A stretch of DNA of 64,000 bases from Bimuria novae-zelandiae CBS 107.79 (GCA_010015655.1 ML976673.1:229015-293014); one strand, 5' to 3'; positions 1-11,638 are shown, counted from the stretch's first letter. Numbers and translations are program-made. Notes: generated by a model not told the origin, from the sequence alone.

Positions 1-1363
1 TTAAAGCTATCGAGTGAGACTATATACAGTGCGCTAACCGAGGTCACGTGAGGCGCTCAGGCCAACAACACCACAGTAGGCACTCCCACTGACACGCCTC
101 ACGCCCCACTGTTTTCGTATAGTCGAGGTATGATTCTGACAAGAGCTCCTCGGGCCATGATGAGTATACCATTATGGCGATCTAGCTCATGCGAGGTTTG
201 GCCCTGCAGCGCCTCCACATCTGCAACGTCAACCGCTCTGTGGTCTATCAGCTCCCTCGCCTTTTCGACCGAAAGCCATTCGATGCTATTGACAATCTCT
301 GAATTGTTTCTTATTGCATCTGACGCTGGTCCTGCGGTGTACTCGAGCTGAAATAGGGTTTTCTTGGCGGCTTCTGAGAATTGCGACCAATCTTGATATC
401 ACATAATGTCACGATGCGTATCGTATTCGTTTCCATTATAATCGAACGAGGGAAAGGTAATAATGAGGTCACCCGGTAGGGTGACAGCTCCCTCCCATTC
501 ACCTTGATTGGAGAATTTTCGCATTGTTTATTATTCGCTTGCATTATATGTCGAGCGATGCACTTAATACTATTCTAAACCCTAAAGGCAAGGCGCTTAC
601 AAGAGACTGCGGTCCCCAATTATAATGCCCGGGCCGCAGATCCACTCATGTTTCGCAGGGTCGCCGTGACGGGAATTTCGTGCGGCGCAACTCATTGAAT
701 CGATAGTCATGAGGAGAATGAGACTGGCCAGGCTCCAGTCTGCGGGCACTAAACCGTGCCCAAAGGCGACATGCATGGTTTCAACAGTTGTTATTCGCTT
801 GGTCGAGCCGGACGAGTCACATTCCAAAGAAGATTCACGCCCCCCGGGGTTTGCGCCCCTAAAGATTTGTGCTGCTAAGAAGTAAGCACTACCCAAAAAC
901 ACCTATACATATCCGAGATTTAGATGCACATGCACAGACGTAAGAGGCAGCAGCATCGTGTAGGAGATGTGACATGACAAGGGTGGTGTTGATGGGATGC
1001 AATCAAGATCCCACAGCTACCCTTGTAGCCTCTAGTTCTTGTTGCAGCCTCTAAAAGAGTAATACTTGCTGGTTACAGACGTGTATGCCTTTCTTTGGCA
1101 ATCGGTTTAGTATAGATAGATTGTCCACCTTCTACTCACAAATGCAGTACATAAATACCCTAAGGAGGTCGGGAGTACGCCTACCAATACTCTGCGAGGC
1201 AGAATGTGGCATAGGCACGTGGGTATCATGTAGAGCAATTGACTATCAAAGAACGACTGTATATCCAGGTTGTATCAACGAGTGTACGCTATTCTTATCG
1301 GTCTTTGCTAGTCCCCTTCCGGAAAAACATAAAGTCACTCAACATTGCGAGATTCGATCGAGA
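1..1363. other. Region without a recognisable gene
   Basis: Only short open frames with no recognisable motif, splice structure or codon pattern are present on either strand. I see no repeat unit, tRNA or transposon end. Confidence 0.5.
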
Positions 1364-1724
1364 TCATCGCACCTTCACTGGCACTGGATGAGTAAACAAA
1401 GCGTTAGTTGACAGTTTTTTGTAATTAAGAAGGATGATGAGTGTCAACTTACATAAGTATACTCTCTGAGGGTTGGACCAAAGTTGTCGTGTCTGCAAGA
1501 CATAAAGCACGAAGCGTCCTAGGGATATGTTAAAATTCACTCAACATAACCTGGTTGACTATAGACAGAATACCTACGTTATCACACTTATAGTATGTTC
1601 CACCGACGTTACAGACCTGAGCACCTGTAGCGACACAAGTTCCGTCTTCACGCTTTACGAGGGGACCAGCAGTAACAAAGACCGCCATGCTAACGACAAA
1701 GATGGTGAATACGCTGTAACGCAT
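1364..1724 (-). CDS. Small secreted cysteine-containing protein (candidate effector-like)
   Basis: Seen: the ATG at 1724 starts a clear signal peptide (MRYSVFTIFVVSMAVFVTAG) followed by a Kex2-like KR site and a short mature segment with three cysteines (CVATGAQVC, YYKC). Two introns are proposed: 1493-1577 (GTAGGT..TTGCAG) and 1384-1452 (GTAAGT..CTAAC..CATCCAG), giving exons 1724-1578, 1492-1453 and 1383-1364 and a 68-residue product. An in-frame ATG lies 68 codons upstream, but the signal peptide begins only at 1724, so this start is preferred. Exon 1 is well supported; the 3' exons are inference and the C-terminus could differ. No family is recognised. Small secreted cysteine-containing proteins are common among fungal effectors and antimicrobial proteins, but no function can be read here. 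It stands alone in gene-poor DNA. Confidence 0.5.
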
Positions 1725-3192
1725 GCTAATGGAGACTTTTGAGGACAAGGTGTGAGGAGTTGGGTAGGGAGGCAAGTTGATGCTTGATTGATGATGATAG
1801 TTTCTATGAAGAGATGTGAGTGCAGCTTTCAATAGGTCTATTGTTCTTATACTATAATATCGGTCCGAAACTGGCCCCGTGATTGCATACGCATTGGGCA
1901 GTGTATTAATCGTGTTCGACAGCACCATGAAGGCATCATAATGAATCCTTCTTTGACACGAGCAGTAGGATGTGATGTCTCACGCTACCATGTGCATAGT
2001 AAGACAATCCGCTGACGTGATGGTAGGAAGTCTCCAGTAGCAACTAGACTTCTCGCAGATGTGGCCGGATCCAGTATGGATGCGCGCATTTCCAACATGA
2101 TGTACCTCGTAGTTCTGACTTCAAAGTACCTAAAATTATCCGTCCCTTATCCGCAGCTATCGCTCTGACTCCTGAGATCCAATGGTAGTTATCTTCCCGT
2201 CAGGGCTCAGACCTACGACGTCACTTTGCAGGGAGGGTACTAGTTACTGAGGTGACTATCGCTACGGGCGAAGCGAGTTGATGTCTCGTGAACGATACCG
2301 GTGTCGTTAGTAGTGGAGTTCGTGGTGAATATCGAGGTTGGACGCCCAGAGATAAGAGCTGCTATCAACGAGAAGACAGGCAAACCAACTCGTCGTGACT
2401 TCGAATTGAATCTCAACTTGTAGGTCCTCACTCTTCCTGTCCACACGGGGCAGTTCAGTATACCAAACTTAGACGACAGCCTTGAACATTTTTGATCGCT
2501 CAGGTATTTTTGTTTACGTCCGCTGATTTAATCACTGCGCGGTGCGAAAGGAGCGAGCACAGAAGACAATAACACTATTAAGGGGGAGCAATTACTTATG
2601 CCCTGTAGAGATTGCGTGACATGCGTTACCTGCGGTATGAACGAGGTTGCCATTGATTGTCAACTCCACGGGATGGTATGCACTCGCACCGATGGGCAAA
2701 GTAAACCCGGTAGGCGGAGGATAGCTCACGCGGGCAAAGTGTGCGACGGACGAAGATAATCGCGCACGGTTTGCGTTTGTAGATGCCGGGAGGAAATAAT
2801 TTCAATTAAGCAAGACTACCCTTAGCACCTTTCTTCCTCGCCATTAGCGTAGCTATATAAACCAAAGCTGTAACGCAAACGGCCCCGTTACACTATTAAA
2901 TGGGCGCGTTGTTGTCGTTGTTGAGAAGAGCAGTGAATTTCTTCCTCTTTAGGTTTAGGTTCCCGCAACGGACCAAATCGCCGGGACCCCGCCGAGGCTC
3001 CGTTCGCTACTAACTGCATGTTGAACTTCGGTGCGGCCGTCATACAAACGGTTAAGCCTTCCATTCCAGAGACAGCCTTCGAGGTACTTAAGGCAACTTG
3101 CTTCGACTTTGTGGTCACTACCATCCGTATCCTTCGAAAGCACCAAATCTGACTCTCACACCTCTAAGCTGCTCCGCTCACAAACCTTCAAC
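1725..3192. other. Region without a recognisable gene
   Basis: No gene model supported by splice sites or a recognisable protein was found. The last part serves as the 5' flank and untranslated leader of the cupin gene. Confidence 0.5.
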
Positions 3193-3815
3193 AGTATGTT
3201 ACATCGAGTCTTTCCTGGGCATATCAAAGAGCTCGACCAAAAGGATAGCTGAGCCTCAGAAGTTCTAATATCAGACAGTGTCCAGCGGCCCAGTTCCCCT
3301 CACCGTCGTCAAAGGCGCTGGCTATGAACACATCCCTTTCGCTGCCGCCAACTCCTCCTCCACGCTCGCTGGCTTGCCCCACATCACTGCAGATTTCCAC
3401 TCTGTTCGAACCAAGACAAAGGCGCCGGCATATATAACCTCCGGCTTCTACAAGGTCGAGGCGGGACCGGTCTTGAAGGCGAATTACGCGTTCGAGGAGG
3501 CCAAATATGTCCTGCAGGGCCAAATCGACGTTTTTGTATGTCCAACCCTCACTTTCGTTCTCTTGATATCGACCAAGGAAGATACTAGCGCAAGGTGGGT
3601 ATGGAACTGATGCTTTTTTCCAGGACGAGGCAACTGGTGTGACCCATCACTTGGTCCCCGGTGACTTTGCATTCTTCCATGTTGGCACCAAAGTACAGTT
3701 CTCGACGAAGTCTTCGGGCTTCGCCTTCTACACTGTAACTCGACCTGTTCGCGACGCCCATCCTAACCTGCAAGGTCGTGAAGAGCAGGTCCCTCTACCT
3801 GCGTCCCGCCTTTAG
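3193..3815 (+). CDS. Cupin-fold protein, EutQ-like
   Basis: Three-exon model giving 149 residues: base 3193, 3279-3535 and 3624-3815. The start codon appears to be split by an intron: A at 3193, intron 3194-3278 (GTATGT..CTAAT..CAGACAG), then TG at 3279. This gives MSSGPVPLTVVKGAGYEH; no other ATG in frame precedes the conserved part. The second intron (3536-3623, GTATGT..TTTTTTCCAG) joins GQIDVF to DEATGVTHHL in frame. The glycine-rich turns (YVLQGQIDVF, HHLVPGDFAFFHVG) are typical of a single small RmlC-like cupin barrel such as ethanolamine-utilisation EutQ-like fungal proteins. The usual metal-binding histidines are not obvious, so a binding or isomerase-like role is possible but undefined. 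It converges with the membrane-protein gene at 4211-5393. Confidence 0.8.
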
Positions 3816-4210
3816 AAGAGCCGAGTTGTTGGCGGAGGGATGGCGTGGAGGATAATGGTTATCGCCATCTGGAAGGCGGTAAAGTGGCTTCCGGACCATG
3901 CTTCCGTCCGTCTTTCAACACCGAAAGTTGGAGGGGTTGTTGCCTTTAGTCCCCTGCCAGGGGCTCTGCCGGAGGGCGGTGCGTCCGAACGAGAATAGCA
4001 CAACATTTAATGCGAACGAGGCTTGATGTATACCCGCTTCCCGTATAGTGGCAGTCGACACCGTATTGACTCAGCTTGCTTCATAGGAACCGAGTGTGAT
4101 CCAATACTGAACAGCCTTTCGTGGTGGAATATCGCGTACCCCTCGTATTCTTTCGTCATCTCTCTGTATGCAATAACGCACCAGAATGCCCGACCGCGTA
4201 TCACATTTCA

Positions 4211-5393
4211 TCAAGAGGCTTCAGTATACACTCGCACCAGCTCTTTCTCCGATAAGATTGCTAGTCCAAGTGCCGTTCCGGGACTCTCCTCTGGATGTGG
4301 CAACTCGGTACTTTCGCCACGTTTTTTATCTCCATGTAGTATAGGCTTGATCGAACGCCACATGCTGGAAGTCGCTGGCTTCGATGTTGCCAGACAGGCG
4401 CATAGTACTCCAATGGCACTTTCTACGACCGAAGCGACAAGAAGGACCGTATTAGCGTAGGCTGGGCTTAGGACACAACCTTCCGCGAACGCTACTGAAA
4501 GAACGATGGCATTCGCCCAAGTACCGGCCGTCGCACTGTATTTCATTGTTAGTACGAGCCAGCTCACTGATAGCTATGACAACTCACAGGAAACCCATCA
4601 AAAGCAACACCCACAAAGCCGCCTTCTGGGAGCGATGAATGCGTAATTTCACTAGGTAGGGAAGCGGCAGTAGCAGGACGGACATGTCGGCGACGGTGTT
4701 TAGCCACGCGGTAACCATATGCGCTATCTGCCCAAGTCGGAAATCTGCGAGCGGAAGGTGAGGCATCCGCTTGTTTGCGAAAATGACCCCATAGAAGGCC
4801 AGGTCAACCGTCATGAAGCAGGGCACCAGGTAGAGAAAGCATGCCCACCAAGCGATGCGGAACCGAAGATCGTCTAGTGTGAAGACCTGTTTGTAAAGGA
4901 AAAGCACGGCGAGCTTGACTGAGACCGTAGTCGCTGCGCGGAGGCCAGCAAGAGCGAAGAATACCTGTAGAAGTTGAGCTGTGTCAGGGTCGAGGATTGA
5001 TCGTTCTTGAGTCATACATTATCAAAGGTTCTCTGTTCCAAATGGCTTTGGCTTGTTAGAGCCGCGTCGGAACACGCTCCCTTGATCACCACTGCTAGCA
5101 TCAGCGACGGCTTGCTCGCACGGCGACATATCATAGGTACGTACACCATAACGCAATAATGTCCTTCGCGAGCACATCGACCTGGGGATCGTCAGTGGTG
5201 ATGAGTGAATCAATATGCTGAAACTTACATAAGCGAAGTAAATCAGACGGTCGTACGTCGTCAATCTCGCTTTTCTGATCCTTCGCGACCACTTATGCAG
5301 ACACAAACCGAGGGTTATAAGAACGAAGGCAAGTGCGATAGTGGCCTCGACCTCAAGGGTCTTGTCGAACGGCACCGCGGACATGACCCTCAC
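4211..5393 (-). CDS. Fungal rhodopsin-like / SAT4-family integral membrane protein
   Basis: Five exons splice in frame to 325 residues: 5393-5229, 5181-5145, 5091-5018, 4964-4588 and 4535-4211. All four introns are 47-53 nt with GT..AG ends, and two have clear branch points (CCCTGAC and TACTAAC). The product has multiple hydrophobic helices, e.g. ATIALAFVLITLGLCL near the N-terminus, FALAGLRAATTVSVKLAVLF, and LNTVADMSVLLLPLPYLVKL. The last, followed by basic RIHRSQKAALW, is characteristic of the Fung_rhodopsin (SAT4-like) family. These are uncharacterised seven-helix proteins of ascomycetes, related to PTH11-type receptors and sometimes found in secondary-metabolite clusters; no cluster is visible here. 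The middle junction (5145/5091) rests on splice logic only. A hydrophilic C-terminal tail follows the last helix. Confidence 0.75.
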
Positions 5394-6227
5394 GAGTCAC
5401 TTGTAGAAGCTTGCAAGATGAACGCAGTGTTGGTCAAGTCAAGCGGAAAAGCTCCAGCGCGGTCACAGTCGAGGCACGGGGCATTGGCGACTAAAGCGAA
5501 GCGGGACGTCGGATGATTCCGAAATGCATGAGGAACGCGTCACCCTGCATCCCTGCAAGGTGATTCTTTCATCCTCCTCCTTGCTATCGCTTTCTCTTGG
5601 CATAGGTCGTCAGTTTCTTGTAGAGTTCTTACTATAAAACAAAGCTTCGTGCTTAAGACATTGCTATACCTCCTTAATTAATCTAACTGTTGCCGTTAGA
5701 GCGCGTGGGACCCTGCCGATACATCCTTAAAGCTTGTGTCGCATGCGGCATGCGTCCCACCTGTGACGCGCAGGAACAATCCTTGGAAGGAAACACGAGC
5801 CAGAGAATGAGAACCTTGGAAGCTCGTGTCGTGTGAGCACTTGACAGCTTCGGCGACGTGCGCTCACACGCACACTCTAATTGTTCCTGCGACACTGTTT
5901 CGCATTTCAGGAAAATCAACCGCGTATTGAATGAGCCCTGGAGTCTCTGAGAATGTAGTGTGATGATAGGGTATCTAGCCTACTGTACCTGGCTCCATGC
6001 CGTGTTGGTTTGGAGAGCCTCCGATGGTGCCAAGATTCATGTACCTGGCTCCAGATGGTGGCGCCCAGCCGCCTCCAGGTTTCAGCTGGCAACGTGTGCG
6101 CGTGACACTGTGAGTTTCCTGCCAGTCGACTACTCACGTGCAGGTAGACGCCAGTGCGTAAATGTACGTCCAGTGGGAAGGGCGGGAGTGTTCACACACC
6201 CCCACTCTTCGATCCATTCACATTCAA
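5394..6227. other. Intergenic region, no gene seen
   Basis: Lies between the 5' end of the SAT4-like gene and the 3' end of the carboxylesterase. Open frames here lack recognisable features. Confidence 0.5.
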
Positions 6228-7951
6228 TCAACACTGATCTTCCCACATCTTCAATCCACCAACGACGTTCCCCGCCACTGTGCCATTACTCGCAAACCAT
6301 CTCACCACATCTCGGTCGTTGGTATACGCTGGCCAGTCGTACTTCTGCAATCCGAAGTGCGGATCGTAGATGAAGGCGCGATACGCATCCTGCAGCGCTT
6401 CGCTGACGGCGATTTGGTGCGGCGTCGATGCACCTCTGTAGTCCCCGTGCGTGCCGAACTGCATCGGTAGCTCAGACCCGTGGTAGGCACCCATCCAGGG
6501 TCGCGGCGAGATGTTGCTGAAGTTGCCGGCATACATGTATCGATATGTGGGCACGCCTGCTGCCGCGCGCAGCCTGCGGTACGCGTTAGTAAAACGCTAT
6601 GCAGCACTTCACCCAGCAACTCACTGTGAAGTCTTAAACGATGGACAGAGAAATAGCGCCTGGAACCAGAAGTCGGCCAGTGATTGATCTTCGGCGCTGG
6701 GTCCATCCGCGTTGTAGGTTACGAACCCCACTCCCTCATTCTGGTCGATTCCAATTATCGCGGGCTATCCACATGTCAGCTTCTTAATTGTTCCAACTCG
6801 CATTTCATCGGCTCTGAGGATTGGCTCACCATTCTCGTGAATTTCCCTTCGAATATCCACTTCGTCAGGTTTGACGGCACGATCTTCTCATCCGCCGATG
6901 CGCCGAATGCCAGTGGTGGCACGCCTCCTCCATTGAGGTTATCCGCAATCACCTTCTCAATCGCCGCTGCGTCGACCGTTTTCATGCAAGCCAGTTCTGC
7001 CGCAGCGCCCGTGCTGTTCCCGCATCCCACCTGGGCGGCCACATAGGAAAAGTTGGAGTACTTGGGGCCCGAACCATTTTCGATGAAACCCGTGCCCGAG
7101 TTCATGATGAGACCCTGAACAATGGGATCTTCGTGCCAAGCAAAGTTGTAAAAATCAACTTGTTCTGCGCCGGAACTCTGACCCCATATCGTAATCTTGG
7201 AAGCATCGCCACCGAAAGCTGCAATATTGTCACGTACCCATTCGACGCTGCTTTTGATCAGTGGCCGGGCTACCTGCTTGCGAAGGAAACTTACACCAGC
7301 CGTTGATCCAGCATACCCAGATTCTGATTCGTCGCTCCTTCTGCGTTCGGATACCCGAATATGTTTCCTCGAGAGCTAGCATGCTTGTGAGCTCAGATCC
7401 ACGTATGAACTTATCGTGTCCTGGAGGAATACTGACTTTGGTTTGACCACAATCAAGTCTTTAGTCCTCTGAACCCATGGCGTAGGAATCATATAGGGTA
7501 CGTCCTGGCCGCCAGTATACCAGCCTCCGCCATAGAAGAATATGACGACAGGTAGCTGAGTCGCGTTCGAAGGCGTCCAAATGCTCAATGTCAGACAATC
7601 CTCACCCGAATCTTTATTCTGTACTTGGAACTGGGGTACGTCTGTATTCTCTATATTGGGCACAGTCGGTTCAAACTGTGGGCAGGACTTTCCGTATGCA
7701 CTGGCATTGACCGGCGAAGAAAGGTTGTTTGCGAGTGGTGGCTCCCACCGAAGGTCTCCGATCGGTGGTTGTGCAAAGGGAATGCCGAGAAATTGGCGGA
7801 CGGAGGAAAAGTTGGCATCGATGAGCCCGTTGACAATGGCTCCGGATGGAAGCTTAACTCGCGTTTCATTGCGCGGAAGAGATGGATAAATAGCCGATTG
7901 GCCTGTAGTGCTCCAAACAGAGGCCAGCAAAATCTGTAGGACGAAACACAT
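6228..7951 (-). CDS. Secreted type-B carboxylesterase
   Basis: Five exons (7951-7437, 7375-7295, 7250-6830, 6764-6625, 6573-6228) give a continuous 500-residue alpha/beta-hydrolase, a little shorter than most of the family. The ATG at 7951 begins a signal peptide (MCFVLQILLASVWSTTGQ); an in-frame ATG at 7990 would bury it. Family landmarks in order: FLGIPFAQPPIGDLRW, EDCLTLSIWTP, oxyanion-hole FFYGGGW, nucleophile elbow GQSSGA (usually GESAGA), acidic region GIDQNEGVGF, and the catalytic-His block GAYHGSELP. Introns are 44-65 nt; the third and fourth carry CTGAC and TACTAAC branch points. Members hydrolyse carboxylic esters and are often secreted. The usual NYR after the third strand reads N-S-R here, placed exactly by the first intron. 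Glu for Gln in the serine elbow is a mild deviation. The gene appears intact. Confidence 0.92.
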
Positions 7952-8810
7952 ACTACAAGACGGAGAGCGATTTAGTGACTGGCAAACCAAGGGTGCTTAA
8001 AAGACATCTGCAGCGCTCTGCCCCTTCGGCCCACTTTAACGCTTATTGGAACAACTACAGACATTTTGTTCGCAAGACCCAGTGCCGTCGCTCCTGCAAC
8101 AGCCTGCCGTACGTGAGAACTATGCAAGTGAGCTGCGATTGGTCCTGCGCTCCGCTGAAGGATCGCACTAGGGCCTTTCCAACGATGAAATGCGCAAACG
8201 TGCTCATTTTAATTGCGTTTCAGACTACCTAGACAACTTTGATTCGGATATAGCTTAAGTGCTCACTATGCTTTGTAAGGATAGTTTAGAAATTATCGAG
8301 CTTGGCAAGACGAGTGGAGACAAAGTTATCATCCGTGCCGACGTCGAAGATTCGGATAACTAGTAAGCTTAGTTGCTGGATCCTCTCCAGCATATGAGCC
8401 GAACGTGTGCTGGATCATGTGGAGTTCGCCTCTCTAATAGTCTCCTTCTAGGATTCTTGTACGACGAGGTTGTTGACGTCGGCGCAGAGGTGGGCAATCT
8501 CGATAGATAAGGGTATGAGCATGAAGGTCTGTGAAAAATCTGACAGCAGGAGGCGAAAGCGTGGTGCAGAAGTAGCTAATTTCTAGAGATCTAGCCATGT
8601 TAAATGTTGCTGTGGGTCGTGAGGGCGTTGAGACGGGACGGCGGGTTCCGCAAGTTTAGGGTACCGATGAAGCCTCGAGATCCAGCAATACAGTTCGCTA
8701 GAGAGAGAGAAGCCACCACCATCAATGGCTTCAACGCGGTCCGACTCTCGAGGATGCAGTTGAGGACTCAGAATGAACCTGTCAATGGGGGTTATCTTTC
8801 ATATCTTCGA
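7952..8810. other. Intergenic region, no gene seen
   Basis: Contains the 5' flank of the carboxylesterase and the 3' flank of the decayed nucleotidyltransferase-like gene. The open frame running the other way at 8604-8936 is antisense to that pseudogene. Confidence 0.5.
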
Positions 8811-9440
8811 TCAAGAAAAAGTTGGTTCACCCCTTTCAAGGTTGAATCCTGCGCCAGTCCAATACCCTACGCCATCGAATGGCTGGATAAAACATGTAAC
8901 AAACTCATCGGTGGCATTCGGGACTTCCTGCCCTGACGGGAAGACATCGTTGGTTGCCAGCCACGAGAGAAGGTATTTAATGTCCGCGGCATCAGACCGC
9001 TTTCTCTCGTCGGTCTAGCGTTGGAGGATAAAGCGGCATTTCGCATTCAATATAAGCGCCGGTTTCAGGATTTTGACGGATTGGACACCTATTGTAACCA
9101 AATGGGTGAGCGTATCTGAGTTGAAGGCCTCGCGGAAAAGGGTAGGGGGTGAGAGTATTTCTATCCACACGGGTGGAGAGGTCCTGTACTGGGTGTGTCG
9201 AGTTCTGGGGTCCACAATGAAGTGGTCTTTCGCAGCTGCCAATACCGTTCGCGCAGCTGCCACGGCGTTCTTGGGAACGATGATGTCGACGTCATCTGAT
9301 GTTCTGGTAGATCCTAGAAGTTGAGCTGCAGCGCCACCCACAATGGCACAAACTCTGCCTGCAAGGAGCGCTCCAAGGGCTACATAGGCCTCCTGGATCT
9401 GCTGTAGGGTTGGCTAAGCAGCTAGAACAAGTTACGTGGA
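8811..9440 (-). pseudogene. Nucleotidyltransferase-fold protein gene with in-frame stops
   Basis: On the minus strand one reading frame from about 9410 to 8811 encodes a protein of the fungal nucleotidyltransferase-like family (compare bacterial AbiEii/MNT antitoxin-type NTases): VGGAAAQLLGSTRTSDDVDI (motif G..A..L.GS..T.D.D), then VEIEILSPP-like WIEILSPPTLF, LKPALILNAKC, and after a stop TDERKRSDAADIKYLLSWLA and GYWTGAGFNLERG. The frame is interrupted by TAG at 9015-9017 and TAG at 9414-9416 and has no clear ATG. The sequence continues in the same frame with the same family character beyond both stops, so single nonsense changes are the lesions. CAG to TAG would explain them, matching RIP-type C-to-T change. 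The NTase signature itself is intact. What it once did is unknown. The family assignment is from memory of motifs. Confidence 0.75.
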
Positions 9441-10162
9441 TTGCGTCATCAGTGAACTGTTCCGTCAAAATTCCAATAGGTCCACTCGAGGTCTAATCAA
9501 CTTCCATTGCACTACGGTACACCTCAGCGCCAGAGCGTCGTCGAACCGTCAAGTACCAATGCACGAGTGCCTACGCGCACGTGCGATGAATACCTGGAGA
9601 ACGTATCTCCATTGCATCAGCGCTTACGCGCACGTGCAATCGCTGCCTGTCCAGGTGGAGACAGACCACTCAAGATCAGTGGGTATCGCTTTTCACATGC
9701 CCACTGTTGAGAAATGGCCTTATCGAAAGACAGAGTCCAACATGTAGTAGGACGATATTTGTTCCTAGGGTTGTAGCCAGAACCGTTGAACCCCTAGTTT
9801 AACCATCCAGATCAGTTTCGACCGCTCTGAGAACACGTCTCGCGCGTCCTAGACCCTCATTGAGGCCGGCATTTGAGCTAACTCTGGTATTTTCGAACTA
9901 CATGGCTGTTTCCTGACACTGACCTGCGCTTTTTGGTGCCGAGGAAAGGCGTATGTTGCATTTCGGAGATGGCGACATGTGGTTTATGCGCGTCAGCAGG
10001 TGTAGATGCTTGGATTTCTTCCTCGTTGAGTGTTTTCATATCAACTCTCATACTGTCGCTTGGCAATGATATGGTGAAACACGAAGTGGACCCTCCCTCT
10101 TGTACGGCGATGTGGATACTCAACTGTAGCGAAGCTGGATTGCTTGTAAATGATGTTCTGAA
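9441..10162. other. Intergenic region with a 13-bp direct repeat
   Basis: No gene seen. The sequence TACGCGCACGTGC occurs at 9572 and again at 9625, 53 bp apart; each copy holds a CACGTG E-box core. This could be a binding site pair, but nothing else supports a function. Confidence 0.4.
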
Positions 10163-10960
10163 TCATGGCATGCCGCCTCCACTGATAAAGGCCGGGCTCC
10201 AGTATTCGTTCTCGCCCGCCTGTGTGTCCACCCAGACAAGACTGTCGGCCATGAGATCCTCGATCACGGCGTGCGCACGCGGCCTCTCCCAGTCCAGGTT
10301 CACCTGAAGCATACTGATGGTGACATAACCCAAGAGCTGTATTGCTTCCAGCACGGTACTTTGATCTGTGTTGAGCTCCTTCGGTACGCTGCGAATGAGA
10401 GAACGGTGTCCAATCTTCATGATGCTGAAGCAGGAGCCCAGCGGCGCCAATGAGTCTACAGCACGCTTGATGTCGTCGTCGCTAACTTGCATAGCACCAC
10501 CTATACTGCCTGCCCGACCCTTGGATATTCTTGTCCTCAGATCCTGCACTGATATCAGGCCGCCGTTTTCCGATCGCGTCGCGCGACATTCCTCCACGAT
10601 GAGCACGCCTAGGTTGAAGTAGAAGTCATGCACGCTGCCGCCGAGCAGTTGAGCCCATATACTTCCTCCATCTGCCCCGCTCTTGCCTCCTTTCCCATCT
10701 TTGTGGTACGACGAAGCGAGGAAATCGATGTTCAGCGCAGAGCACATGCGTGCGAACTCGGCTCGAAACTCCGGATTTGCACGTATGTCTTTCGCATGAG
10801 TGAGGGCGAAATTGTGCAGGAGCGACTGGAAGACCGACAGTTGTGTCTGTAGCGTCTCGGCATTGCGGTTGCGGAGGGCGGCGCCGTGGGCAGTGTAGTG
10901 GTGCGTCTGCAGTCGTGAGCTCGTGAGGGACGAGAGGCCCGGGGTGCGACGGCGGTCCAT
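10163..10960 (-). CDS. SNF8: ESCRT-II subunit SNF8/VPS22
   Basis: Single-exon 265-residue protein, close to the usual 230-260 residues of Vps22. It reads RRRTPGLSSL at the N-terminus (the family's conserved MRRxxGxxxL start), then LQTQLSVFQSLLHNFALTHAKDIRANPEFRAEFARMC..., where the pattern I..NPEFR..F..MC is diagnostic, then the winged-helix core (GGSVHDFYFNLGVLIVEEC, ISVQDLRTRI, DDIKRAVDSLAPLG) and a second winged helix ending DLMADSLVWVDTQAGENEYWSPAF. ESCRT-II is a Y-shaped VPS22-VPS36-VPS25(2) complex on endosomes that sorts ubiquitinated cargo into multivesicular bodies. A glycine/lysine-rich insertion (KDGKGGKSGADGG) sits in the middle, a lineage-specific loop. The gene is divergent from AAR2, with about 680 bp between the two starts. 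Confidence 0.95.
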   Translation of the reverse strand: MDRRRTPGLSSLTSSRLQTHHYTAHGAALRNRNAETLQTQLSVFQSLLHNFALTHAKDIRANPEFRAEFARMCSALNIDFLASSYHKDGKGGKSGADGGSIWAQLLGGSVHDFYFNLGVLIVEECRATRSENGGLISVQDLRTRISKGRAGSIGGAMQVSDDDIKRAVDSLAPLGSCFSIMKIGHRSLIRSVPKELNTDQSTVLEAIQLLGYVTISMLQVNLDWERPRAHAVIEDLMADSLVWVDTQAGENEYWSPAFISGGGMP

Positions 10961-11638
10961 AGTGGGAGCAAAGGAATCTAGCCGCGTGAAGGGATAATAG
11001 AACCGGTTACAGCTCGCTTTCTGAGGTTGCGTTGGCGTGATGTCGTGCTTCCAAGGCTGCTGGTTGCGATGAAGTCAAGCTCGGGAGCTCCTTCCCCGGG
11101 ATGGTGGGGTAGCTAAAGCGTGGAAGGCGCGAAAGTGACCGCCGCACAGCGTAACCCAATCGCATAAAGAAATATTCTATATCTCTTTTTTGTTTACTAC
11201 AGTATTGCAAGACATGAACACAGCATAAGAAGGACATGATAATCAACGAAGATGGGACGCCGTAAGATGCCAACCTGCCGGGCTTAACCAATCACACAGT
11301 GTGGAGGGGGTGACGCCGCCTGCAGATGGCACCTGCGATATGCGTTTTTGGGCCTTTCACATATGTAACAGCAAAGTACTTCCGGCATCGCGGGCAAACA
11401 GCCCCATGCTGTTGTCACTCGACGCCCACTGCGCGATTCTGATCGTCCCGTCCCCGTCCACTAGGCCTCCCCACAGCGAAATTTTAGGCATCGACCGCTG
11501 CACGTGAGCAGGGCCGCCGCTTCCGCTTTTGGCGAACTTCATGACAAGGTCGTCGCCGCTCGTCCATCGCCTTCAGGGCGCTCTCCTCTCACGATTTTCC
11601 GCCACACAGCCTGGGAACCCCTGTTCCACGGATCCCGC
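10961..11638. promoter_or_regulatory. Divergent intergenic region between SNF8 and AAR2
   Basis: About 680 bp separate the two start codons, so both promoters must lie here. An open frame continuous with AAR2 begins at 11504, but its first 45 codons do not resemble AAR2 and are taken as leader. No convincing TATA box was seen. Confidence 0.45.

Noticed and set aside
4023..4460. 145-codon plus-strand frame
   Set aside because: Antisense to the last exon of the SAT4-like membrane protein, whose splice sites and helices are convincing.
5022..5393. Frameshift in the SAT4-like gene
   Set aside because: At first exon 1 seemed to run into an unrelated frame. Three canonical introns (5182-5228, 5092-5144, 4965-5017) restore a continuous frame, so no lesion is needed.
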